This document shows, piece by piece, positions 58,204-64,000 of a stretch of DNA of 64,000 nt. A model generated the notes under the pieces. That model made no database searches and had not been told where the DNA came from. It was given only the letters and a program-made list of their open reading frames with translations. The number at the start of each line of letters is the position of its first letter. Within the stretch, counting starts at the first letter, position 1. Position numbers and translations under genes: made by a program. Source of the DNA: Massilia sp. Root335 (GTDB lineage Bacteria > Pseudomonadota > Gammaproteobacteria > Burkholderiales > Burkholderiaceae_D); the NCBI RefSeq assembly GCF_001425685.1, contig NZ_LMCY01000051.1:69237-133236 (forward strand), written 5' to 3'.

Positions 58204-60065
58204 AGCCGACGACCGTGCGCCGCACCGGAGAACTGAGCCGCATGTTCGGCGTGGGCCAGTTGCTGGCCGCCGCCGCCGCGCTGGGCGTCGCCTGCTGCAT
58301 CCTGCTCGCCTACCAGTTCGTCGCCCTGCGCCGCAACCTCACCGACGACCTCGCGGTGCAGGCGGCGATCATCGCCGACAACGTGGCGGCCACGCTGATG
58401 TTCCATGACGAGGACGCGGCGCACGAGATGCTGCGCTCGTTCCGCCACTCCTCGTTCCTGGCCGCCGCCACGGTGTACGACCGCCAGGACGTCGAATTCG
58501 CGGCCTACCGCAACGGCGCCGTCGAAGAGACGCCGTCGCTGCTGCGCGACTGGACGCTGTTCACGCCGCTCTCGGTGGCCCGGCCGATCCGCTACCGCGG
58601 CATGGCGCTGGGCCGGGTCGTGCTCACGGCCGACACGGTCGGCATCCGCAACGACCTGCTGCGCTATGGCGCCCTGCTGGCCCTGGCCTCGCTGGGGGCG
58701 CTGGTGACGACGTCGCTGCTCACGCGCCGCACCAAGGCGCGCATGCACCGCGCCGAATCCCAGCTCAAGCACCTGGCCTACACGGACACCGTGACCCACC
58801 TGCCGAATCGCCGCTGCACGTATGAAGCGCTGGAGCTGGAACTTGCCATGCACGGCGAGACGGGCGGCCGCGTCGGCCTCCTGCTGATCGACCTCGACAA
58901 CTTCAAGGTCGTCAACGACACGGCCGGCCACGCCGCCGGCGACCGCCTGCTGCGCCAGGTCGCCAGCGTGCTGCGCGCGACGGCGCGCCCCAGCGACCGC
59001 ATCGGCCGCATCGGCGGCGACGAATTCGCCGTCATCGTCGCGCCGCTCGACGATCCGGCCGAACTGGAACGCGTGGGCCAGCGCATCGTCGCCGGCCTGC
59101 GCCAGCCGCTGCAGGTCGAGGGCCTGGAAGTGATCCCCACCGCGAGCATCGGCGCCTGCATCTTCCCGGACGACGCGCACACGATGAGCGAACTGCTCAG
59201 CAACGCCGACGCCGCCCTGTACCGTGCCAAGGCCAACGGGCGCGACACCGTGGCCGTGTTCGAACGCGAGATGATCCTCGCCACGCAGCGGCGCGCGCGC
59301 CTGGACCGCGACCTGCGCCGCCACCTGGAGGCCGGCCTGCTGGAACTGTGCTACCAGCCGCAATACGCCTGCGGCTCGCGCAAGATGGTCGGCGTGGAAG
59401 CGCTGCTGCGCTGGCCGCATCCCGAGCAGGGCTATATCTCGCCGGCCGAATTCATCCCCGTCGCCGAGGAGAGCGGCTTGATCGTCGAAGTCGGCAAGTG
59501 GGTGCTGGAACGCGCCTGCCTGGACGCCGTCACCCTGTACCGCCAGACCGGCATGTGGCTCAGCATGGCGGTGAACGTCTCCGCGCGCCAGCTGCGCGAC
59601 AAGGACTTCATCCGCGTCGTCGAGCACACGTTGGCCGCGACGGGCCTGCCTCCGGAGCGCCTGGAGCTGGAGCTCACCGAGAGCATGCTGATGGAAGACC
59701 TGGACGTGGCCGTCGACTTCATGCACAACGTGCGCGCGCTGGGCGTGCGCCTGTCGATCGACGACTTCGGCACCGGCTATTCGTCGCTCGCGTACCTGCA
59801 GACCTTCCCGATCAACCACCTCAAGATCGACCGCAGCTTCGTCCGCCTGCTGCCCACGTCCGGCACAACGATCGCCGGCGCCGTGATCGCCCTCGCGCAC
59901 GGTTTCAACCTCACCGTGGTGGCCGAGGGCGTCGAGGAACCCGAGCAGTTCGAGTGGCTGCGCCAGGCCGGCTGCGACTACGTGCAGGGCTATCTGCTGG
60001 CGCGCCCGCTGCCGCTGGCGGCCCTGCGTGCGCGCGTGCTCGAGGAACGGGTGCCGGCGGCCTGA
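58200..60065 (+). CDS. CHASE8-GGDEF-EAL c-di-GMP enzyme (YfiN-like)
   Basis: The protein has 621 residues. Two membrane helices (about 17-38 and 150-175) enclose a periplasmic CHASE8-type sensor with LTDDLAVQAAIIADNVAATL and AHEMLRSFRHSSFLAAATVY. The GGDEF domain is intact (GGDEF 272-276, LLLIDLDNFKVVND). The EAL domain is intact by motif (EAL 400-402, VNVSARQL, ELTESMLM, DDFGTGYSSLAYL, KIDRSFV, AEGVEEPEQ), so it may both make and break c-di-GMP. The partner YfiR gene overlaps it by 4 nt. A TonB receptor in first position replaces the usual YfiB. Stop at 60065. Confidence 0.92.
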   Translation: MKPTTVRRTGELSRMFGVGQLLAAAAALGVACCILLAYQFVALRRNLTDDLAVQAAIIADNVAATLMFHDEDAAHEMLRSFRHSSFLAAATVYDRQDVEFAAYRNGAVEETPSLLRDWTLFTPLSVARPIRYRGMALGRVVLTADTVGIRNDLLRYGALLALASLGALVTTSLLTRRTKARMHRAESQLKHLAYTDTVTHLPNRRCTYEALELELAMHGETGGRVGLLLIDLDNFKVVNDTAGHAAGDRLLRQVASVLRATARPSDRIGRIGGDEFAVIVAPLDDPAELERVGQRIVAGLRQPLQVEGLEVIPTASIGACIFPDDAHTMSELLSNADAALYRAKANGRDTVAVFEREMILATQRRARLDRDLRRHLEAGLLELCYQPQYACGSRKMVGVEALLRWPHPEQGYISPAEFIPVAEESGLIVEVGKWVLERACLDAVTLYRQTGMWLSMAVNVSARQLRDKDFIRVVEHTLAATGLPPERLELELTESMLMEDLDVAVDFMHNVRALGVRLSIDDFGTGYSSLAYLQTFPINHLKIDRSFVRLLPTSGTTIAGAVIALAHGFNLTVVAEGVEEPEQFEWLRQAGCDYVQGYLLARPLPLAALRARVLEERVPAA

Positions 60066-60166
60066 CGGTCGATCCGGCGCGGCGCGACCGGCGCAATGCC
60101 ACGAAGCGTTCCAAACGATGGTATCTTGTCGAGGCAAGTCCAGGGAACCCTCACGAGGAGAACGCG

Positions 60167-60748
60167 ATGGCAGCGAAGAAAATTCTGTTGTTGACCGGTG
60201 ATTTTGCGGAAGATTACGAGACCATGGTGCCGTTCCAGGCGCTGCAGGCGGTGGGCCACACGGTGCACGCCGTCTGCCCCGGCAAGAAGAAGGGCGACAA
60301 GGTCAAGACCGCGATCCACGATTTCGAAGGCGACCAGACCTATACCGAAAAGCCCGGCCACCAGTTCGCGCTGAACGCCGATTTCGCCGAGGCGAACGCC
60401 GACGACTACGATGCCCTCGTCATCGCGGGCGGCCGCGCGCCCGAATACCTGCGCCTGGACCCGCAGGTGATCGCGCTGGTGCGGGGCTTTGCCCACGCCG
60501 ACAAGCCGATCGCCGCCGTCTGCCACGGCGCCCAGTTGCTGGCGGCCGCCGACGTCATCCGCGGCAAGCGCGTGTCGGCCTACCCGGCCTGCGCGCCCGA
60601 AGTGCGCATGGCCGGCGGCGACTATGCCGACATCCCGGTCGATGCGGCCGTCACGGACGGCAACCTCGTGACCGCCCCGGCCTGGCCCGCGCACCCGCAG
60701 TGGATCGCGCAATTCCTCAAGCGGCTCGGCACCGAGATCGCCCTGTGA
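60167..60748 (+). CDS. DJ-1/PfpI family protein
   Basis: The protein has 193 residues. KILLLTGDFAEDYETMVPFQ is the N-terminal PfpI motif with the catalytic Glu in DYE; the nucleophile is Cys119 in AAVCHGAQLLAAADV. LVIAGGRAPEYLR is the central block. Members act as protease, chaperone or glyoxalase/deglycase-like stress enzymes; the Glu-Cys-His layout fits the deglycase/PfpI group. An ACGAGGAG ribosome-binding site precedes the ATG. It is on the same strand as the c-di-GMP operon, 101 bp after it, and converges on the second cyclase with a 4-bp gap. Confidence 0.85.
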   Translation: MAAKKILLLTGDFAEDYETMVPFQALQAVGHTVHAVCPGKKKGDKVKTAIHDFEGDQTYTEKPGHQFALNADFAEANADDYDALVIAGGRAPEYLRLDPQVIALVRGFAHADKPIAAVCHGAQLLAAADVIRGKRVSAYPACAPEVRMAGGDYADIPVDAAVTDGNLVTAPAWPAHPQWIAQFLKRLGTEIAL

Positions 60749-60752
60749 TGCG

Positions 60753-62138
60753 TCAGGCCGCGTGTGCGGTCGCGATCACGTTCACCGGCGTGTGGGCGCA
60801 CACGCGGTCGCGGCCGCCCTGCTTGGCACGGTAGAGCTCCTCGTCGGCGTGCTTGATGACGACGCCGACCTCGTCGCGCTCGTGGTGTTGCGCCACGCCG
60901 AACGATGCCGTCACGCGCAGGCCCACGGGCCACGTCTGCCGGTGCAGGGCATGGCGCAGGTTTTCGGCGAGAATCTGTCCCTGGTGCACATTGGTCAGCG
61001 GACAGACGATCAGGAACTCTTCGCCGCCCCAGCGCACGAGCCGGTCGGACGAGCGGATGCCGGCCGCGATGACGTTGGCGAACTTGCGCAGCACGTCGTC
61101 GCCCACGTCATGGCCATGCGTATCGTTGATGCGCTTGAAGTGGTCGATGTCGATGAAGATCACGGCCATCGGATCCGACAGCAGGTTCGACGTGCTCATC
61201 AGCGCCGCGCGCAGGCCCTGGCGGTTCAGCACGCCGGTGAGCGGATCGATGTGCACCTGGCCGGCCAGGTCGCGCGCCTCGAGCTCCAGCGCCTTGTTGA
61301 CCTCGCTGAGCAGCGCGATGGCCGCCTTGCTGTCCTTGAGCTGCGTGCGCAACGACAGCGTGAGAATCGTCAGCCAGACGACGACGCACAGCGCCCATGC
61401 GGCCACCAGCCCCATCAGCAGGGCATCCCGGCTGATCACCTTGCCGTGCAAGCGCAGGCTGTGCAAGGTAAGGACGTGTTCGCCTTCCTTGCCCCCGCCA
61501 TTGATCATCAGTTCCGCGCGCGCGACGTTGTCGAGTCCGACGGCGGAATGTTCCATCGTCGGCTTGACCATGTCCTTCCACCATTGCGCCACGCCAAACC
61601 ATTTCATCGGCACGAGCAGATGGCCGTTCGGCGGCAGATCGAGCGCGTCGATCTGGTTGATCTTGTAGGTTTGCCACTGGTCGCGCTTGGTCAAGCCGTC
61701 CTCGGCATCGGCGAGAACCAGGCCGAATCTCGACGTCCCCGGCCCGGCATACTCCCCGTCGATGGTCAGATAATCCAGACGGGACATGTCCACGCCGGTA
61801 CCGTCCTTGACGAGATCGAAGGTGAGCTTGCAATAAGGCCAATCGCTCTTCTTGGCGATGTGGCAATGCACGATCAGATCGTGGCCCTTGCGCTCCAGCG
61901 CCCCCACGGAAGCGCCGCCGCCCGCGCGATCATCTTCGACGTTCACGGGGAAATGACCGCCAGTCAGGTCGACCACCTTTTCCATGCCGAAATGCTGCCA
62001 GCAAAACAATACAATGGTGATCAGCAGCAGGCCGCCAAACACATGGCGGGCATGGCCGAGGAGGCGGAGCAGTGGCTGGAGCGAAGATTCTGGGGTAGAG
62101 GTCGACATGGTGACCCACATAAATATTTCTTGAGGCAT
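60753..62138 (-). CDS. Membrane diguanylate cyclase with periplasmic sensor
   Basis: The protein has 461 residues. One membrane helix (HVFGGLLLITIVLFCW, about 33-48) is followed by a periplasmic domain of about 190 residues (with WPYCKLTFDLVKDGTGVDMS), which looks like a carbohydrate-binding-type beta domain. A second helix (LMGLVAAWALCVVVWLTILT, about 240-260), a short coiled coil and a GGDEF domain with GGEEF (RWGGEEFLIVC) follow. IFIDIDHFKRINDTHGHDVG is the substrate block. No EAL domain and no RxxD inhibitory site close upstream are obvious. ATG 62138 has GAGG 9 nt upstream; 62156 and 62108 are alternatives. Confidence 0.85.
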   Translation of the reverse strand: MPQEIFMWVTMSTSTPESSLQPLLRLLGHARHVFGGLLLITIVLFCWQHFGMEKVVDLTGGHFPVNVEDDRAGGGASVGALERKGHDLIVHCHIAKKSDWPYCKLTFDLVKDGTGVDMSRLDYLTIDGEYAGPGTSRFGLVLADAEDGLTKRDQWQTYKINQIDALDLPPNGHLLVPMKWFGVAQWWKDMVKPTMEHSAVGLDNVARAELMINGGGKEGEHVLTLHSLRLHGKVISRDALLMGLVAAWALCVVVWLTILTLSLRTQLKDSKAAIALLSEVNKALELEARDLAGQVHIDPLTGVLNRQGLRAALMSTSNLLSDPMAVIFIDIDHFKRINDTHGHDVGDDVLRKFANVIAAGIRSSDRLVRWGGEEFLIVCPLTNVHQGQILAENLRHALHRQTWPVGLRVTASFGVAQHHERDEVGVVIKHADEELYRAKQGGRDRVCAHTPVNVIATAHAA

Positions 62139-62213
62139 AGCAAGATACCTCACCATTTCGGGGCATGCAAGACAAAGGCATGGTTCGGTTCCATGTGTTG
62201 TCTTTTGGCGTTA

Positions 62214-62876
62214 TCACGTAAGAGAACAGGCGGAAATCGGCGAGTACTCGAGAATATGGTACTTACGCCAATAGTCCCGCAGGCGAAACCCATGCAGCGG
62301 CGCCAACCAGGCTTCATCGGGCAAATATAAATAGACGAGGATGACCTTGCGCGGCTGCGCCCGCAGCGCGGCATTGATATTGGCGAGCACCTGCTGCAAC
62401 ACGGCATGTGCGAACGGATTGAAGAAATACAGGACCAGATCCCCCGGCGGCAAGTCGAACCGCGTGGCGTCCGCATGCACCGCCGTTACCTCGCTGGCCG
62501 TTCGCCGCCGGTAGCGCGCGATGTTCTGCTCGGCCCTGCCATGCAGTTCCGCGCTGAATTCGACGCCGATCACCCTCTTGAACGGCAACTCCCCGGCAAT
62601 CAGCAGGGTTCGCCCCTTGCCGGAGCCAAAGTCGACGAAGGAAAAATCGGCATGACGGATTCCCAGCCGCCTGAGCACCTGGCGCAGCGAATGCACGGGC
62701 GACGGCTGATAGCGTTCGCCATGCCGTTTGTTTTCGCTGGCGATGGCCAATCCATCGAGATCGGCAAATGTGCTCGTGTCCGTGCCGTGGCGCGCATCGA
62801 AGGAATGGATGGCGAATTTTTCGAGGATCTGGCTGGGCAGGAAGCGCCACCAGGACGCGCGTGCGATGGTCGGCAT
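62214..62876 (-). CDS. Class I SAM-dependent methyltransferase
   Basis: The protein has 220 residues. FSFVDFGSGKGRTLLIAGEL (about 79-98) is motif I, KRVIGVEFSAELHGRAEQNI motif II, and DLVLYFFNPFAHAVL the post-motif region with an NPF in place of an NPPY. The N-terminal 60 residues (SFDARHGTDTSTFADLDGL) are typical of a small group of methyltransferases found as orphans in Proteobacteria. The substrate is unknown. A ribosome-binding site (AAGGAGAT) precedes ATG 62876. It lies 76 bp upstream of the diguanylate cyclase on the same strand. Confidence 0.78.
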   Translation of the reverse strand: MPTIARASWWRFLPSQILEKFAIHSFDARHGTDTSTFADLDGLAIASENKRHGERYQPSPVHSLRQVLRRLGIRHADFSFVDFGSGKGRTLLIAGELPFKRVIGVEFSAELHGRAEQNIARYRRRTASEVTAVHADATRFDLPPGDLVLYFFNPFAHAVLQQVLANINAALRAQPRKVILVYLYLPDEAWLAPLHGFRLRDYWRKYHILEYSPISACSLT

Positions 62877-63037
62877 CGGATCTCCTTCAGTCCAAGAAAA
62901 TCACAGTATGTCCAAGCCAGGGAACGAGTTTGTGCGCGTTGTCGCCTGATTCTCTTCTTGTGCGACACGGAACGGAAGCCGGCATGCGAACCGCTTATGC
63001 TTGGCGCTTCATTGGGTGATGATGCGGGAGGTAATCC

Positions 63038-63703
63038 ATGGAAAAGCGTCCATTCGATATCGGCGCCGCCCTCGAACGCATCGAGGACGCGGTCACACCC
63101 TGGCCCAAGGCGGCGCTCTTTGAATTGGCCGAAGAAGGCTATACCTCCACTTTCGAGCAGCTCCTGGCGTGCATCATTTCGATCCGCACGTACGACGAGG
63201 TGACGCTGCCGGTGTCACGCAAGCTGTTCGCCAAGGCCCGCACGCCGGCGGCTGTCGGCCGGCTGTCCTGGGAAGAACTGGACGCCCTGATCAGCCCCAG
63301 TACCTTTCATGAACGCAAGGCCAATCAGATCCTGGCCATCGCACGCGAGGTGGAAGAACGGTTCGGCACGATGCTGCCCTGCGACCGCGACGTGCTGCTG
63401 TCGTTCGCCGGCGTCGGTCCCAAGTGCGCGAATCTGGTGCTGGGCGTGGCGTGCGGGACGCCCGTCATCAGTGTCGACATCCACGTGCATCGGGTGACCG
63501 GGCGCTGGGGTTATGTGCGGGCGTCGACACCCGAGAAAACACTGGCCGCGCTCGAGGCGACGCTGCCGCAGCGGTATTGGATCGATATCAATCGCTTGCT
63601 GGTGCCGTTCGGGAAGCACATTTGTACGGGGAATCGGCCGCGGTGCTCGACTTGTCCGGTAGTGGATATGTGCGAGCAGGTGGGGGTGAAGGATCATCGT
63701 TAA
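63038..63703 (+). CDS. Endonuclease III-like DNA glycosylase
   Basis: The protein has 221 residues of the HhH-GPD superfamily. LLSFAGVGPKCANLVLGVAC is the HhH-GPD block with catalytic Lys129, and VDIHVHRVTGRWGYV carries the catalytic Asp147. The [4Fe-4S] loop is C-x6-C-x2-C-x5-C (CTGNRPRCSTCPVVDMC). It removes damaged pyrimidines and nicks abasic DNA. The tail ends soon after the cluster. It differs from E. coli Nth at the N-terminus and is closer to the YP/Nth-like orphan copies that accompany a housekeeping nth. An MpG-like substrate range is possible. Confidence 0.85.
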   Translation: MEKRPFDIGAALERIEDAVTPWPKAALFELAEEGYTSTFEQLLACIISIRTYDEVTLPVSRKLFAKARTPAAVGRLSWEELDALISPSTFHERKANQILAIAREVEERFGTMLPCDRDVLLSFAGVGPKCANLVLGVACGTPVISVDIHVHRVTGRWGYVRASTPEKTLAALEATLPQRYWIDINRLLVPFGKHICTGNRPRCSTCPVVDMCEQVGVKDHR

Positions 63704-63711
63704 ATTCGAAA

Positions 63712-63850
63712 TCCTTGATCCAGTTGGTTTCCCACGTGACGCCTCGATCCGCTGAAAACAGCCGGCAAGCCGTTCCTTGAGGCGCCGATGGCGGACTGTC
63801 CAGTGACCGACGAGGAAATCGAAACCGGAGCGGCCGTCGGAGGTGATGAA
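63712..63850 (-). pseudogene. Decayed gene: N- and C-terminal pieces of one protein joined by an internal deletion
   Basis: On the minus strand one frame reads SDGRSGFDFLVGHWTVRHRR then LKERLAGC (about 63850 to 63760). It runs into a second frame reading LFSADRGVTWETNWIKDFEF (about 63765 to 63709). The first piece looks like the start, and the second like the end, of a single conserved hypothetical protein of the DFLxGxW...TWETNW type. The middle is missing and the frame shifts at the join near 63755-63765. No start codon with a ribosome-binding site leads into it. I rely on motif memory for the family. Confidence 0.5.
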
Positions 63851-63995
63851 TACATGCGGCGTCCATTCGTTGCCCTGCTGTCACCAACAAGATAAAGCAG
63901 AGTCCGTTTATTGCGTCGTATCAAGGTCGCTCGAATTCTGTTGGTTACCTTAACCGACGGAAATCTGATACCTGATAAACCATCGGAGGTGCTGC

Positions 63996-64000
63996 ATGGA
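63996..64000 (+). CDS. Start of the next gene, cut by the window edge
   Basis: ATG at 63996-63998 is preceded by a perfect GGAGGT 5 nt upstream (63985-63990) after an AT-rich stretch. Only the first codon and two bases are in the window, so the product cannot be named. Confidence 0.5.

Overview
The window is a GC-rich (roughly two-thirds G+C by eye) bacterial chromosome segment, tightly packed with genes on both strands. The protein set suggests a betaproteobacterium of the Oxalobacteraceae, close to Massilia/Janthinobacterium: a fused NuoE-NuoF formate dehydrogenase subunit beside an OFA transporter, DUF4214 proteins, a type I secretion locus, WaaF/MsbA core LPS genes, a roughly 1160-residue DnaE, and dispersed GC-rich palindromes. 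The taxonomic call is inference; there is no rRNA in the window. No tRNA, CRISPR array, transposase or prophage gene was seen.

Layout. 1-5.0 kb: formate dehydrogenase flavoprotein subunit (cut by the window edge), OFA-type transporter and a divergent AMP-forming ligase. 5.0-9.1 kb: a palindromic repeat with a 14-unit tandem array, a small conserved protein, a glycosidase/sugar-nucleotide-reductase fusion and a VirK-family protein. 9.2-15 kb: LPS core genes (waaF, msbA, an O-antigen-ligase-like gene, a GT2 glycosyltransferase) and a methyltransferase. 15.1-20.8 kb: dnaE, an acyltransferase and trhO. 20.9-31.7 kb: a surface-layer locus with two stand-alone DUF4214 proteins, a complete type I secretion operon (ABC, HlyD, TolC), an 856-residue DUF4214-RTX protein that is its likely substrate, and a FecR-domain protein. 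31.9-37.4 kb: a CHASE2 adenylate cyclase, a TPR/beta-barrel protein, an acyltransferase, a VanZ-like protein and a CRP-family regulator. 37.5-45.3 kb: an ABC-2 polysaccharide exporter with an FkbM methyltransferase, a double glycosyltransferase and a polytopic membrane protein. 45.4-54.9 kb: a LOV hybrid histidine kinase, a DEAD-box helicase, an EF-hand protein, a LON-domain protein, a cupredoxin-like protein, a CHASE-PAS kinase and a CYP152 peroxygenase. 55-62.2 kb: a TonB receptor, a YfiR protein and a GGDEF-EAL protein, then a PfpI protein and a second diguanylate cyclase. 62.2-64 kb: a methyltransferase, an endonuclease III-like glycosylase, a decayed gene and the start of the next gene.

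How the genes may work together. The most interesting unit is 20.9-45.3 kb. Three perfect TGTGA-N6-TCACA palindromes sit upstream of the secretion operon, the RTX surface protein and fecR, each about 40-43 bp upstream of the start site implied by a -10-like hexamer (class II CRP geometry). The same stretch encodes a CRP-type regulator with the matching S-R-E-T-V-x-R recognition helix and a class III adenylate cyclase. I infer a local cAMP-CRP circuit controlling surface-layer secretion, next to the polysaccharide export genes that could supply the layer's anchor. A second theme is two families of palindromic repeats that occupy every convergent gene junction longer than about 20 bp between intact genes; at one family's sites the element itself provides host-gene stop codons.
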